Shown here: positions 16,801 to 25,974 of the stretch, one piece after another
How positions within the stretch are numbered: position 1 is the stretch's first letter
Layout of the letters: each line of letters starts with the position of its first letter
NCBI RefSeq assembly: GCF_000296815.2
Contig: NZ_CAIT01000006.1
Coordinates: 1,680,777-1,744,776, forward strand
From: Fibrisoma limi BUZ 3
GTDB lineage: Bacteria; Bacteroidota; Bacteroidia; Cytophagales; Spirosomataceae
Direction: 5' to 3'
DNA: 64,000 nt
Translations under genes and position numbers: made by a program
Notes under the pieces: generated by a model
The model's database searches: none
Told to the model about the DNA's origin: nothing
What the model saw: only the letters and a program-made list of their open reading frames with translations

Positions 16801-17583
16801 GTCGAATCGGCAGTTAACACTCCCCGACAGGTAGATGGTCCGCCCACCTTTGGTTCGGAACACCGTCTCGAAATACGGCAGTTGCCCCCCCTCCTGAATG
16901 CGTTTGAGCATAGCCAGGGTAGACTCGACGTAGTCGGGGTGCAGCACATCACGCAGATTCAGGGCCGCAATCTGTTCGGAACCATAGCCCAGAGCCTCGC
17001 GCCAGGCCCGGTTCACGAAAATGAATTTACCGTCGAGGGTCAGCAGTTGGATAAGGTCACTGGTGTTATCGACCAGGTCCTGCAACTGGGCGTTGGTGTA
17101 CGACAAAGCCGACGCCACGCGTTTTTTATTCGTAACATCTTCGCCGATGATCGTAAACGACGATACGTGTCCGTTTTCCTGGTACGGGATGAACGAATTG
17201 AGCTGTACGTTCCGGACGGCCCCGCTGCGGGCCAGCAGGGTGATTTCGCGTTGTTCGTTGAAGCCACCCCGGTCCAGGGCTTCATCGAAGTCCTGCTCCA
17301 GCCGGGCACGGTCGGCAGCCGGAATGAAAATGTCGAAGAAATTTTTGCCGACAATCTCGTCGGGCAGCCAGGCCGTGACGCGGTACGTGTACGGATTCAC
17401 GTAGCTCAGCGTTCCGTCGCGCTCGATTGTCAGGCCGATCAGATTCAGTTGGTCGACCGTCTGGCGAACGTCGAAAGTCGGTGGATGCAGTCCGTCGGTC
17501 AGGTTCGCCCTACCGTCGGTTAAGATATGGAGCCGGTTAATTTCGGCTATGAGTTCGTCTTTGGTTTTAGCAGACCAGCGCAT
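13843..17583 (-). CDS. Hybrid sensor histidine kinase (PAS-PAS-GAF-PAS-PAS-HisKA-HATPase-REC-HPt)
   Basis: 1246 residues with no membrane helix, so a cytoplasmic phosphorelay kinase. Order: PAS (about 40-155), PAS (175-285), GAF (290-445), PAS (455-575), PAS (590-700), HisKA with SHEIRTP (His727), HATPase with DTGIGIS and GTGLGLAIS, a receiver with FMDIQMPD (Asp1044), and a C-terminal HPt domain with HTLKGSAG (His1190). All phosphotransfer residues are present, so His727 to Asp1044 to His1190 is possible, with an external receiver as output (the CheY-like protein at 12543 is a candidate). Odd: residues ~1009-1037 of the receiver ([16 protein letters not shown] region), just before the phosphoacceptor strand, are a low-complexity insertion encoded by a GC-rich palindromic spacer. 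Confidence 0.95.
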   Translation of the reverse strand: MRWSAKTKDELIAEINRLHILTDGRANLTDGLHPPTFDVRQTVDQLNLIGLTIERDGTLSYVNPYTYRVTAWLPDEIVGKNFFDIFIPAADRARLEQDFDEALDRGGFNEQREITLLARSGAVRNVQLNSFIPYQENGHVSSFTIIGEDVTNKKRVASALSYTNAQLQDLVDNTSDLIQLLTLDGKFIFVNRAWREALGYGSEQIAALNLRDVLHPDYVESTLAMLKRIQEGGQLPYFETVFRTKGGRTIYLSGSVNCRFDRGRPTAFRCILHDTTAKIRAEKSQKLYYSIANWMINTPNLDEFYHKIHEELGNIIDARNFFIALYDQSKTYLYFPYYVDEYFGGNMRFTKRKLGNGLTEYTIRANKPLFLYEKDIRQMAEQHTIDLYGQLQPKVMLTAPLRIGDEITGIIGVKSYDNALTYGPRDLELLEFISGQVALAIARKQSEVALDKQNARLNAIFDSSTYLIWSVNKALQLTSFNRNYTRLIESQLGEVPTLHVSTPKLGWRMIGEENRRLLEEKYRQAFRGVPQNFELYFETGKGETWLEFHLNPILLAGGVIEEVSGIARDITNRKRAEIATRQSEEKFRGIFENLQDIYARVDRKGRLTMISPSVFKRMGYTPEEVLGQDVTQFFLDKSVIHRAMIKLGRNRSLRNFEATMRRKDGTERQFMFNMLLLKDEQGTYSVVAALARDITELKRQAAELVKAKDEAERSLKVKERFLANMSHEIRTPMNGVIGMIDLLTDTQLNDEQREYVRTIKRSSETLLNILNDILDLSKIEAGKMVLHEAPVALKEIFEKLIALFGQQAASKNNRLTYQLAEELPTFVIADQTRLLQILSNLTSNAIKFTENGSVDVDVSLVSKRGKFNRIRIEVRDTGIGISPENINLLFNSFSQVDTSSRKSFGGTGLGLAISKELAHLMKGEVGVESEVGKGSTFWFIIELKETAISPTQQTTEAAEVTLANFFSEYHPQVLLVDDNAVNRKVASEILRKAGCIVTTAASGPEAIASVAHGAGGKGPDATVTTVTPTPDTPRPTPFDVIFMDIQMPDMDGVETTRHLREQFKQLPPIVAMTAYSMREDRERFLSQGLDDYIAKPIRAQSLIAKVKELVDAGQSKRASTELARKQKRVAEEAALPVIDQEIVGQLHDIGGQELVDSVFDEFVTEATELVNGAKDAFTLGDIPTVKSHLHTLKGSAGTIGVSRVAFIAREAEGKLKVNDSRTLGEELNQLDKAFTEFLDTYAAVKK
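14472..14560. repeat. GGGGCGTGGGG-type palindromic element inside the receiver coding region
   Basis: The plus strand reads repeated GGCGTGGGG words (14474-14503), then, after a short middle, CCCCTTGCCCCCTGCCCCATGCG-type words (14530-14553). The two halves are imperfectly complementary, the same layout as the intergenic spacers elsewhere in the window. It keeps the reading frame of the hybrid kinase and adds about 26-29 residues to its receiver domain. Confidence 0.6.
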
Positions 17584-17782
17584 GAGGCAGTGAGTCAGTA
17601 ACTTAGTGAGCGTATCGTCGGTTACAGGCTAACCTGGAGCGGACTACGGCCTGTTCCACGATAACGTACGATTAAATATACGAAAAATACCGATTCCGGC
17701 CGTAGACTGGCCAATTGATCGAAGTCGCGGCAGTCATACGTCTATTTTTACGTACTTTGTTTTTTCCCTTTGCACAGCGTTT

Positions 17783-18121
17783 ATGCATCGAATCTGGGTC
17801 ATTTTTCTGGGTATGGTACTGGCGCTGACCGCCTGCGAACCGTTCAATCTGGAACGCAAAACGTTCCCGACCTGTGTACAGCCACGTGCCGATATTGGCT
17901 ATACGGCCGACCTGCTGGACGTTACGTTTTTCGTCGAAAACGCGCAGGGCGACATTGGGGCCGTGGGCTGGGACTTCGGCGACGGTAAAAACCGGGGACG
18001 CGTTGGTACTCGTGTTACGTACAGCTACGACCGTCCCGGCGACTATACCGTTACAATCGTCATCGCCAACCGCTGCAACGATTCGTTCACGGCTACCAAA
18101 AAAATTACTGTCCGCAATTGA
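17783..18121 (+). CDS. PKD-domain lipoprotein
   Basis: 112 residues. The lipoprotein signal ends at LALTAC, and the mature N-terminus CEPFNLERKTFPTC is followed by a single PKD (Ig-like) domain: VGWDFGDGKNRG, VTYSYDRPGDYTVTIVIANRC. It would be anchored at the outer or inner membrane and mediate protein or glycan contacts. The mature start closely parallels that of the larger lipoprotein at 31418 (CGPWSLPEREFPVC), and both are followed by a PGIGNIFVQ-motif gene, so this is one copy of a duplicated module. The next gene starts 9 bp downstream. Confidence 0.85.
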   Translation: MHRIWVIFLGMVLALTACEPFNLERKTFPTCVQPRADIGYTADLLDVTFFVENAQGDIGAVGWDFGDGKNRGRVGTRVTYSYDRPGDYTVTIVIANRCNDSFTATKKITVRN

Positions 18122-18130
18122 CCCTACCGT

Positions 18131-19024
18131 ATGACCCAGCCCGTACTCCTTTTGTTTCGGTTACTTCCCGTTCTGCTCCTGCTCATCAGCGCTCCGGGAA
18201 TGGCTCAGGTCGAGGTCACGCAGGTACGTGTCCGGCAGGTCAACAGCCAGCGCATCGAAATCATCTACAACATCCGCGGGAATCTGCCCGGCGACTCGGT
18301 GTACGTTCGCGCCCAGAACCGACAGGGCCGCGTCTTATTACCCGGCAAAGCCTACATCACCGGCGATCTGGGCCTGAACGTAATCCCCGGCCCGAATCGA
18401 CGGGTGTACTGGAACCTGCTGGGTAACGGCTACGAAGTTGAGGGCGACATCCGGGCTACCGTACTGGTGAAACGAACCGGCGCTACCTCACCGCCACCGG
18501 CCGCCGTTACCCAATCTCCGCGCCCGGTGCCTGTCAGACCGGAACCGGCCACCACCGAACCCGCCCGGCCGCAAGCAACACCTACCACCCCCGATACGAC
18601 GTTTCAGCCGCGTCAGCGCCGGGCCGGACCGGGCTGGGCATTGCTGTCGGTTGTAGCACCGGGCATCGGCAACATTTTTGTGCAGACACCCCGCCCCGTG
18701 ATTGGCTTCCGACCGATGGTCACCGTCGGTTGCTACGGCCTGATGGCCTATGGGCTCATTCAACGCCAGCAGTCACGCGAGCAGTACCGATTGTACGAAC
18801 AGCAGCGTAACGTAACGGAGGCTGAGCCTTACTACGACCAGGCCAATCAGTTGCATCAGCGGTACTATATTGCCACGCGGGCAGCCGCCGTCGTCTGGGC
18901 AACCGATGTTGTCCTGACCTTCCTCCGGGGTGTCCGCAACAACCGACGACCAGCGCCGGGCGTTAGCTGGCATCCCGGCTGGCAGGCAGGTCAGCCCACG
19001 GTGGTATTGCATTATTCGTTCTGA
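18131..19024 (+). CDS. Exported beta-domain protein with DUF5683-like membrane segment (PGIGNIFVQ motif), copy A
   Basis: 297 residues. A signal peptide (ending PGMAQ) precedes a ~90-residue beta domain (VRQVNSQRIEIIYNI...GDLGLNVIPGPNRRVYWNLLG), which resembles a domain found in many Bacteroidota exported proteins. A Pro/Thr-rich linker follows, then a C-terminal part with VVAPGIGNIFVQ, two probable membrane helices (MVTVGCYGLMAYGLI and ATRAAAVVWATDVVLTF) and a polar helix between them. The helix-PGxGNIF arrangement recalls DUF5683 ('PGxGQxYN'). It is paralogous to 33072-33842, with the same motif order and ending SWHP. It shares an operon with the PKD lipoprotein before it and the ConA-like protein after it. 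Function unknown. Confidence 0.75.
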   Translation: MTQPVLLLFRLLPVLLLLISAPGMAQVEVTQVRVRQVNSQRIEIIYNIRGNLPGDSVYVRAQNRQGRVLLPGKAYITGDLGLNVIPGPNRRVYWNLLGNGYEVEGDIRATVLVKRTGATSPPPAAVTQSPRPVPVRPEPATTEPARPQATPTTPDTTFQPRQRRAGPGWALLSVVAPGIGNIFVQTPRPVIGFRPMVTVGCYGLMAYGLIQRQQSREQYRLYEQQRNVTEAEPYYDQANQLHQRYYIATRAAAVVWATDVVLTFLRGVRNNRRPAPGVSWHPGWQAGQPTVVLHYSF

Positions 19025-19038
19025 AACACACGAAAGCT

Positions 19039-19875
19039 ATGCGTTTAGTCCTTTTCATTACTCTGCTGATCGTGTCGACAACCAGTTGGGCGCAGGAAAC
19101 GACCGTCGGGTCAGCCACCAGCGATTGGGTATTTATTCGCGTCAAACGAGCAACCGCTGCCCCCCCGCCGGTGAGGGTAGCGCCCGCCACCACGGCTACA
19201 ACGCCCCCCGTCGCCCGTCCGCGCCCCGACACGGCCACTGCTCCCGCAGTTGCCAGACGCCCCACAACCACCACGCCGACCCGAACCGTAACGGCCGCGC
19301 CCAACGCGCTGCTGTTCCGCGAATCGTTCGAAAGCAACAACAACCTATGGCTGGTAGGCCGGCGAAACGGCTACGAATTTGAAATTGCCAAAGGGGGGTA
19401 TTACATCCGCAAGGCCCTGCCGCCCAGCCCAAAACCGGCGCAGTGCTACATTAAATTGCCCCAGTCGGTCAACCTGAACAAGGCAGCCTCTTTTACCGTA
19501 ACGGTCGATATGGTTGTGCCGCCCGGCGTCAAACCTGATGCGGGCCTGCTGATCGGGGTAAAAGACGCGGAGAACAACTGCCAGTTCAGGATCGTCGGCA
19601 CCAACCAGGTTTCCATCAAAACAGTTGTGAACGGCACTTCTTTTGCCCAGTATATGCCCGGTAAGCTGACCGATCCGAAGGTCCCCGTTGATCCGGTGCA
19701 GAACACGCTGACGGTTCGAAAGGCCGGCGACAAACTGCATTTCTACATCAATGGGCGCGAAGTGGAGAACAGTCCCCACGATTTCAGGCTGTTCAACGGC
19801 AATGGCATCGGCTTTATTTCGGCGTCAACCACCGTTAAGTTCCTGAATCTACAGGTGCAACTCATTCCCGACTGA
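19039..19875 (+). CDS. Secreted protein with concanavalin A/LamG-like domain
   Basis: 278 residues. A signal peptide (ending SWAQ), a ~70-residue Pro/Thr/Ala-rich linker, then a ~190-residue beta-sandwich (LLFRESFESNNNLWLVG, GGYYIRKAL, FTVTVDMVVPPG, LLIGVKD, NTLTVRKAGDKLHFYINGREV, GNGIGFISAS) of the concanavalin/LamG or DUF1080-like type that often binds glycans. It ends 6 bp from the convergent WG-repeat gene. In the related module at 31418 the LamG-like domain is fused to the PKD lipoprotein. Here the same domain types are spread over separate genes, suggesting the products work together. Confidence 0.75.
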   Translation: MRLVLFITLLIVSTTSWAQETTVGSATSDWVFIRVKRATAAPPPVRVAPATTATTPPVARPRPDTATAPAVARRPTTTTPTRTVTAAPNALLFRESFESNNNLWLVGRRNGYEFEIAKGGYYIRKALPPSPKPAQCYIKLPQSVNLNKAASFTVTVDMVVPPGVKPDAGLLIGVKDAENNCQFRIVGTNQVSIKTVVNGTSFAQYMPGKLTDPKVPVDPVQNTLTVRKAGDKLHFYINGREVENSPHDFRLFNGNGIGFISASTTVKFLNLQVQLIPD

Positions 19876-19881
19876 GGCCGA

Positions 19882-21363
19882 TTACCGGATGCGCTCGCCG
19901 TTGATGTCGATCTGGTATTGCTGCCCGTTCTGCAAAACGGTAGCCCGCTTGTTTCTGAACACACTGATGTCGTCATAAACCGGCTGGATCAGCCAGTGGT
20001 CGTCGAGCCAGAGCCCCCACTCACCATCCTGCGACGCCTGTTGTTCGCCATATTGGCCCCGTTCATCCCGGATGTCGTCGTAGGGACGGATTGCCTTTGC
20101 AGCCCGCGGAATTGCCTCAGGCTCATCGGATCGATAGGCATTATCCGACGAGCGGGTCATTTCCGGCTGGTCGGTTGTTTTCTTTCGACGGGTTTTTCGG
20201 GAACGCTGGGGAGTGGTTTTTTCCGACGTTTCACTGGTCGTCCTTTCAACCTTGGGTCTATCTCGATCCGTATCCCGGTTATTTTTTTGCCCGAACGTAC
20301 TCTGCAAAAACCAGTACAGCATCAGCAATAGCGCCACCGCGAACAGAACACCCCAGAACCCGCTGCGGTTGGGCGGCATCACATCCACAGTCAACTGGCT
20401 CAGCGGCTGATCGGACGGATCGAAGAGGTGATAATTGGTCGTTTTGGACGGAATCACGCGGCCCCGACCAGTTGGCGACAGCATCGACCCCAGATCATCG
20501 ACCGTCACGAACGGGACGCCTTCCACCTCCCACTCCAGCATAACAGCTTCGCCTTTCCGAACGCGGCCCGGATTAGCCCGAAACGAGCGCACAACGATCG
20601 GTTTGGCTTTAGCGGGTTCGGTTTTCGGTACGGCGGGTGGGGGTGTCGGCTCCTCGCGCAGCAGGTGATGCCAGTCGGTCGACAGCAGCCGGTCGCGGAG
20701 CGAGTTGCCGTGCGGCTCCTGGGTGGCCTGGTAGAAATTTGATACAAGATACGAAAACGCTTCCTCCGTAATGATCGGCTCATCAGCCGGGCTGATGTCG
20801 TACAGACCACGTAACGCCTGCGCCGGAATCAGCTTCACGGCTTTGTACTGATCGAGTCGGGCGGCTACCTGCCGGCGAATCTCATCGCGGCTCAGTCCTG
20901 ATGTTTGCGGAGTGGGTTCAGCCGGGATGGTAGCAGCCGGCTGGGGTGGCAGTGGTGCGGGTGCCGGTGTGGGTGGAGCAACCGGGCGCACCGGCTCGGC
21001 AACGGGTGCCGGGTCGGGAATGGTGGCCAGAATCGACGGAATCCAGCGATCGGCCACGAACGCACGCGACAGCGTCAGCCGTTCGGCTTCCGTCACGATT
21101 TCGTTCAGATGCCCCGAGGTTAGTTGTTTTCGGTCGGCGCGGGCGTAGTCGGTGATTTTATCGCGCAGGGCGTGGATACGCGGAAACAGGCCCCCGACGC
21201 GATAACTCACGTCGTTGACCTGCCGCATAAACTCAGCCGCCGACAGACCGTCCTGTTCGGCTTCGGTAAGAAGGCCATTCCGTCGCCACTGCCACTCTTT
21301 CAAGTCGCCGTCGTGCAGAATAACCTCCTCTTTTATACGTTCCTGTAATTCATGAAGCGTCAT
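19882..21363 (-). CDS. Membrane protein with C-terminal WG-type repeat
   Basis: 493 residues. The N-terminal ~120 residues are helical and charged (MTLHELQERIKEEVILHDGDLKEWQWRR is not a signal peptide). A Pro/Ala-rich linker, a second small helical region, and a beta segment (VVRSFRANPGRVRKGEAVMLEWEVEG) follow. One transmembrane helix lies near 335-355 (GFWGVLFAVALLLMLYWFL), then a highly charged linker, and last a WG-repeat-like unit (GEWGLWLDDHWLIQPVYDDI). The N-terminus is probably cytoplasmic and the WG end outside. It is the last gene of the actin-like/tubulin-like cluster, with a possible promoter of its own (21404-21411). No family assignment for the N-terminal part. Confidence 0.7.
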   Translation of the reverse strand: MTLHELQERIKEEVILHDGDLKEWQWRRNGLLTEAEQDGLSAAEFMRQVNDVSYRVGGLFPRIHALRDKITDYARADRKQLTSGHLNEIVTEAERLTLSRAFVADRWIPSILATIPDPAPVAEPVRPVAPPTPAPAPLPPQPAATIPAEPTPQTSGLSRDEIRRQVAARLDQYKAVKLIPAQALRGLYDISPADEPIITEEAFSYLVSNFYQATQEPHGNSLRDRLLSTDWHHLLREEPTPPPAVPKTEPAKAKPIVVRSFRANPGRVRKGEAVMLEWEVEGVPFVTVDDLGSMLSPTGRGRVIPSKTTNYHLFDPSDQPLSQLTVDVMPPNRSGFWGVLFAVALLLMLYWFLQSTFGQKNNRDTDRDRPKVERTTSETSEKTTPQRSRKTRRKKTTDQPEMTRSSDNAYRSDEPEAIPRAAKAIRPYDDIRDERGQYGEQQASQDGEWGLWLDDHWLIQPVYDDISVFRNKRATVLQNGQQYQIDINGERIR

Positions 21364-21403
21364 AGATACCGCCTACGTAGTACGATGGTTGTTGTTTACC
21401 GGC

Positions 21404-21411
21404 CAAAGGTA
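21404..21411 (-). promoter_or_regulatory. Candidate -7 element (TACCTTTG)
   Basis: The minus strand reads TACCTTTG, a full TAnnTTTG match, 41 bp upstream of the 21363 start. No TTTG at the -33 distance. It would allow the WG-repeat gene to be transcribed apart from the rest of the cluster. Confidence 0.4.
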
Positions 21412-21481
21412 CAGTAACGCGGCCAGTATCGCCCGACCGTTCATCAATCTGTAACCCACAACCGTCAACCTACATAACACA

Positions 21482-22330
21482 TCAGGCGGTAAAACTAATT
21501 TCCGCTTTTTGCACAATTACCCAGATTTCGCCCTGCAAACTCAGCCGTCCCTCCGAAACCGTTACGATTCGGCTGTTCGGTTCGGGTCTCGAATTATACT
21601 GGCAGGCTTCGCTCAGGTACGAATACGGGTCGCTGAGGGCCAGCCGCTGCGCTTCGGGGTCGTCGGACACGCGGAAGGTCGCCTGCATTGGAGCGGTCGG
21701 CGTAATGATAAACACCATCGGCCGACTGGGCGATTCGGTCAGACTCCCCACGCTGAACCCGCCGGGTACGTCGGCCGTCCGGGCGAAAAGCCGGCTGGGC
21801 ATGGCAGGAGCCGGGGCCGTTCGTGTCCGGGACTGCGACTGACTAACGGCGGGAGCCGGAGCTGGTTCGGGCACGGGTTGTGGCTGTGGTGGTGCTGCAC
21901 TGGTCCGGGACGGTACGTCAGGAATCGGCTCGTTACGAACCGGCTGCGATTCCCGAAACTGGTTTTGCGGAGCCGTCGCCCGCTGACGCAGTTGTTCCAG
22001 ACTGCTTTCCAGTACGTCCAGGCGCTTTTTCGTCTGATTCCGTTCCTGTTCAAGCGTTTTTATGCGACCACTCAGTTCGTTGATAACACTCTGATTTACG
22101 TCCGGCGACCGGGCCGTATCGCGCGCTGAAGCAGGTGCATTCATTGTTCGACGCCACAACAATACTACGCCAATCAACGCCAGCAGCGATAAAATCATGG
22201 CCAACCGTCCGTACATTACTGCGCTCCCGGCCGATGCCACGCGGGTTGAATCCTGTGCCTGCACGACCGTGGCCAAGCCAAATACCATCAATCCGATCAG
22301 CCAGTTTGCTTTTACCAGTTGTTTCGTCAT
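21482..22330 (-). CDS. Exported or membrane-anchored coiled-coil protein
   Basis: 282 residues starting at the ATG 22330 (MTKQLVKANWLIGLMVFGLATVVQAQ, a signal-like helix). A second hydrophobic helix follows (about 40-58, MILSLLALIGVVLLW), then a coiled coil (INELSGRIKTLEQERNQTKKRLDVLESSLEQLRQR), a Pro-rich linker and a compact beta domain (VFIITPTAPMQATFRVSDDPEAQRLALSDPYSYLSEACQYN, ending IWVIVQKAEISF). It begins 17 bp after the stop of the actin-like ATPase gene, so the pair is co-transcribed. The coiled coil and anchor suggest a link between the membrane and the cytoskeletal-type partners (inference). Confidence 0.72.
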   Translation of the reverse strand: MTKQLVKANWLIGLMVFGLATVVQAQDSTRVASAGSAVMYGRLAMILSLLALIGVVLLWRRTMNAPASARDTARSPDVNQSVINELSGRIKTLEQERNQTKKRLDVLESSLEQLRQRATAPQNQFRESQPVRNEPIPDVPSRTSAAPPQPQPVPEPAPAPAVSQSQSRTRTAPAPAMPSRLFARTADVPGGFSVGSLTESPSRPMVFIITPTAPMQATFRVSDDPEAQRLALSDPYSYLSEACQYNSRPEPNSRIVTVSEGRLSLQGEIWVIVQKAEISFTA

Positions 22331-22346
22331 AATGAAGATGGATGGG

Positions 22347-25300
22347 TTAAGCCTGAGCAATGTGTTTCGATAGTTCGTACAGCGCGTGTTTAAGCGGCAG
22401 AAAGAAGAACGTCTCCGACAACAGTTGGTCCGGGCTGCGTTCGAGCGACATCTTAGCCAGCATGTAGCTATCGTACAACCGGCTGTGCATCAGATCCGGC
22501 CCGGTCAGGAACTGGTAATACTCTTCCGGCCGCTGGATTTCAAACTCGCGCAGGAAGCCCGTAATAGCCGAATTTTTCAGTGTTTTCTCCAGGAACGTCT
22601 GTACGTTACGCAGCACCGACTCGTGAAAGCCAGCCTGTTGCGTTACGTCGCCCGCGCGGGTCTGGTTGTAAACAAACGCGGCCGTTCCGGTGGGCTCTGT
22701 ACCCCAGTAGGCCGTTGGCTCGTTGTTCCGATACGCGTTGCGATCCGGCGCGTTCTGATAGCGCACGGCCCCGTTAGCGGTCGTTTCCTTCGGATTCGGC
22801 GTCATCAGAATCTCGAAGTTGCCCGGTACCGGCAGGTCCGAATAAGCTTCAAACAGTAGCCGGGTATAGTCGACCAGATCGTTGCGGGTGCCGAGCAGGT
22901 TGAGGTACTGGCTACCCCGGCCCGTAAACGTCAGGAAGCGCGGTAGCGACAGCGGGCGGGCCGTCGGGTCCTGCTTCGACTGGTTTTCGATCAGTTGCAC
23001 CAGGTGGTAGATGATGGCCGCGTAGTGCAGGTACAGCACCACCTGAAGCGCCGGCTGCTGGTTCTGAATCGACTTCGTGAACTGGAAATGCGAATCGTAT
23101 TTGAACAGCAGGCTGATCACATCCTCGGCGGTCATGTTGCGGGCCGGGTCCATGAATGCGTCCAGCGTCTGGTCGGCTTCGGTGGCGCGGCTGCTCGGGT
23201 TGTTGCGCCGGAATGCCATGAAGGTTGTCAGGAAGCCGTTGTCTTTGCGCGTGGCCGATGGCGAACCCGTTTCGTCCAGTCCCCCACCCCAGATGTCGTT
23301 GGCGGCAAACCGGAACGACGTATTGAAATAGCGGTCCTGTCCTTTGGCGAACACCATAATATCCGACGTACCGCCCCCGATGTCGACGTTAACGGCGTCG
23401 GCTGTGCTGAGGATGGCGTTCTGCTGCTGGAGGTAGAAGTACGGCGCCAGCGATTCCAGAATGGGTGTACTCTCGAAATTCTGATCGGTTCCGAATACGT
23501 TGCGGGCGGCCTGTTGCCACTCGGCCGTCAGGCGGTTGCGCGTCCGGCGGCTCATGCTCGACGGCGCGACCCAGACAATCCGGGTTTTGGCTACGTCGCC
23601 TTTGTTCAGCAACACTTTGTGCCGAATCAGCAGCAGCAGGGTTTCAAAGAACGTCCGAACCCGCAGATCATTCAACGTATCGTGCGGCCGGTTCTCGAAC
23701 AGCCACTTCAGGTTGGTCTGGTATCGGTTACCGTCCGGCCGTCCCTGTTCGAGGTCGATGTTGAAGCCGAGGTTCAGCTTACTGAACAGGTAGTCGCCCC
23801 CTTCGGTCAGGCCCTCGCGCTCGTACACGGTCGTACGAAGCGGGAATGCAAAAGGCGTTCCCAGCCGCGGGTCCCGCCCGATGAGCGACGGCACAAATTC
23901 GCGTCGGATCAGCGGTTCTATTTGCTCCAGGTCACCGAAGCTGATGGGCCGGTGATAGCTGCTGTAGACGTTGGGCAGGTTGGCATCCTTGTACGGTTTG
24001 TTGAGCAGCACCGTTTGCAGATCAGCATCGGTCACCGTCAGTGCGTCCGGCTCAGCGCCTTCGTCACGTACCGAATAGGCCACGTGTGTATTCGACGTAC
24101 CGAAGTCAACGGCGAAGGTGAACTCCCGGTAATTATTATCCCCCACCAGCTGAAACTGCGGCAGCACCAGCCCCCGGTACGGAATGCCTTCGTACGACAG
24201 CTTCAGTTCGACCAGGTCAAAGGCCTGCGGCACCTTGTAGAAATACGACGCGGGCCGCTCGCCGTCTTTGGGACTACGGGGCGTTGGCCGGGCCACGGGC
24301 AGTGCCTGCCGCCCCACCACATCGGCATAGCGGAAGAAACCGACCGTTGTCGCCTGCGACGTACTGCCATCAGCGACCAGCACCGTGTACTGGTTCACGG
24401 CCTGCTGCTCGGGGCGCGTCATGCGGTAGAACGGGAAGAAACCCATGCCAACCGGCAGTTTGTAGGCGGTTTCCGTTTTGCTCAGGTCGTACGTCCGGCG
24501 GAACTCCACGTAGCGGATGTTAGCCCCCCGCACGGGTATGCGCAACGTAGCAACGACGCTTGTTTCCTGTACGTCGAGCGTCAGGTTGTCGCGCAGGTCT
24601 TCGAGCGTAAAGAAGTTGAAGTATTCTTTGCGTACCGGCAGCAGGAAGTCGCAGTCGGCGCGGTTAAGCGTTCCCGTGAAGAAGCGTTCGTTGTTGATCT
24701 TATACGGCACCCGAATCAGAAAATCCTCCAGGAAATCGTCGGTCGTCACGAACGGGTACTGCACATTGTCAACACCCGGCAGTCGCCGATCGGCCAGCAA
24801 ACCGCCCCCACTCAGATCATTCAGCGAAGCCGCCGGAATCACCGTGCGCGGGTCCCAGTCAGTATTTTTAACGTACCGGCCGCGTACGTCCATCCGCGAC
24901 GCCAGCGCCAGCGGGGTACGCACGTCCGTCCGAACACCATTAGGTCGGGTTTCCGATTTATAATGCTGTACCGTCGGCAGCATCACAAAATCGCTGTCGC
25001 GCTCGATTTCCTCCAGCACGTCGTCGGCCCGAACGGCATAGAGCGGCAGCCCACCGATGACCTGCAACGTACTGTTGCCTTCAATGCCCGTCCGGATGGG
25101 ATCGAAGTCGGCCAGCGTACGGCCCGCATCAACCGGCAACGGATACGGATTGTCGCGGAATAGTTTGTCCAGGAACAACGTCAGGCCACTGTTTTGCGGC
25201 AACCGCCCTTTGTATTCATCGAACAGGCGACTCAGGTAGGTTACAAATGTCCGGTCGCGGTTTTCGAGCGGTACGTAATCATTCTGAAACAGCGTCCGGC

Positions 25301-25895
25301 CGGTGCTGCTCTTGGGTGGGTCCAGAAACTTGTTCTGGCGCTCCTGCTCCCAGTTCGGCGAGGTAAACACCAGGGTCAGGGGCGACGTACCGCCCAGCAG
25401 TGCGCCTTTGTAATAGATCAGGGTCACGTTCTGCAGGTCGGCCAGGTCGTGCCGCATGTCCAGTTCGAGCGCCTTGGCCAGTACCGCGTGCGGGTGACGC
25501 CGATTGGGTGAACTGGCTAAGGGAGCTTTCTGGGTCAGCGACGACAGCCGGTCGGCGCGGTTCCAGATGCGATACGTCATATCGGGACTGTTGCCGCCCT
25601 GAAACAACAGTTCGAGCAGGTCGAGGCAGTGCGATACCAGTACGTGGTACATCGTCGGCTGCGACGGCCGCAGGTTGTTCATCACCAGCCGGAAAGCCGC
25701 GTCGAACAGGTACAGCCGCGCAAATGGCGACGGAATGGACGTACCTGATTTAGCGGCCATTCCCGCCTGATTCAGCATGGTATCGGGAATGTGTTCAATA
25801 CGATTACCCACCAGGCCAGTATTGCTGGCCGTCCAGCCCTGGTGATTCTGTTCAATAACGTTCGGGTCGTTGTCGATGCGAAGGATATGAGGCAT
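22347..25895 (-). CDS. Large protein with an actin/Hsp70-like ATPase domain
   Basis: 1182 residues, no signal peptide or membrane helix. The first ~580 residues are a unique region I cannot assign. From ~590 there is an actin/Hsp70/MreB-superfamily fold: phosphate-1 motif FAVDFGTSNTHVAYS (Asp597), phosphate-2 motif VDIGGGTSDIMVF (Asp838) and an adenosine-type motif FTGRGSQYLNLL (about 991). All three nucleotide-contact motifs look intact, so ATP binding is likely. It is longer than MreB, FtsA or DnaK because of the N-terminal region. It sits between the tubulin-like gene upstream (80 bp) and the coiled-coil membrane gene downstream (17 bp). It may be a polymerising ATPase or an Hsp70-like switch; the sequence alone cannot separate these. 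Confidence 0.8.
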   Translation of the reverse strand: MPHILRIDNDPNVIEQNHQGWTASNTGLVGNRIEHIPDTMLNQAGMAAKSGTSIPSPFARLYLFDAAFRLVMNNLRPSQPTMYHVLVSHCLDLLELLFQGGNSPDMTYRIWNRADRLSSLTQKAPLASSPNRRHPHAVLAKALELDMRHDLADLQNVTLIYYKGALLGGTSPLTLVFTSPNWEQERQNKFLDPPKSSTGRTLFQNDYVPLENRDRTFVTYLSRLFDEYKGRLPQNSGLTLFLDKLFRDNPYPLPVDAGRTLADFDPIRTGIEGNSTLQVIGGLPLYAVRADDVLEEIERDSDFVMLPTVQHYKSETRPNGVRTDVRTPLALASRMDVRGRYVKNTDWDPRTVIPAASLNDLSGGGLLADRRLPGVDNVQYPFVTTDDFLEDFLIRVPYKINNERFFTGTLNRADCDFLLPVRKEYFNFFTLEDLRDNLTLDVQETSVVATLRIPVRGANIRYVEFRRTYDLSKTETAYKLPVGMGFFPFYRMTRPEQQAVNQYTVLVADGSTSQATTVGFFRYADVVGRQALPVARPTPRSPKDGERPASYFYKVPQAFDLVELKLSYEGIPYRGLVLPQFQLVGDNNYREFTFAVDFGTSNTHVAYSVRDEGAEPDALTVTDADLQTVLLNKPYKDANLPNVYSSYHRPISFGDLEQIEPLIRREFVPSLIGRDPRLGTPFAFPLRTTVYEREGLTEGGDYLFSKLNLGFNIDLEQGRPDGNRYQTNLKWLFENRPHDTLNDLRVRTFFETLLLLIRHKVLLNKGDVAKTRIVWVAPSSMSRRTRNRLTAEWQQAARNVFGTDQNFESTPILESLAPYFYLQQQNAILSTADAVNVDIGGGTSDIMVFAKGQDRYFNTSFRFAANDIWGGGLDETGSPSATRKDNGFLTTFMAFRRNNPSSRATEADQTLDAFMDPARNMTAEDVISLLFKYDSHFQFTKSIQNQQPALQVVLYLHYAAIIYHLVQLIENQSKQDPTARPLSLPRFLTFTGRGSQYLNLLGTRNDLVDYTRLLFEAYSDLPVPGNFEILMTPNPKETTANGAVRYQNAPDRNAYRNNEPTAYWGTEPTGTAAFVYNQTRAGDVTQQAGFHESVLRNVQTFLEKTLKNSAITGFLREFEIQRPEEYYQFLTGPDLMHSRLYDSYMLAKMSLERSPDQLLSETFFFLPLKHALYELSKHIAQA

Positions 25896-25904
25896 TGATC
25901 AGTT

Positions 25905-25973
25905 CGTAGGTTGAGATTCGTAGGTTGACGTTCCTGTTCGGGCGCTGGTCGTACCAGCTACGTCGAACCAGTA
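25905..25973. repeat. Short tandem word in the spacer between actin-like and tubulin-like genes
   Basis: TTCGTAGGTTGA occurs twice in tandem (about 25908-25935) followed by GGTCGTACC/GGTACGACC-type complementarity around 25946-25960. It resembles the other low-complexity spacers but its inverted half is weak. Confidence 0.35.
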
Positions 25974-25974
25974 G

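Noticed and set aside
15130-17523. Long plus-strand open frames (about 417 and 369 codons) opposite the hybrid kinase
   Set aside because: They mirror the PAS/GAF/HisKA coding sequence, have no signal, domain or promoter, and are explained as shadows.
22995-25163. A 722-codon open frame on the plus strand opposite the actin-like gene
   Set aside because: It is antisense to a gene with clear ATPase motifs, has no recognisable domain, and its composition is what a reversed GC-rich gene gives.
25905-25973. CRISPR-like repeats from the tandem TTCGTAGGTTGA words
   Set aside because: Only two copies, no spacers of constant length, no cas genes.
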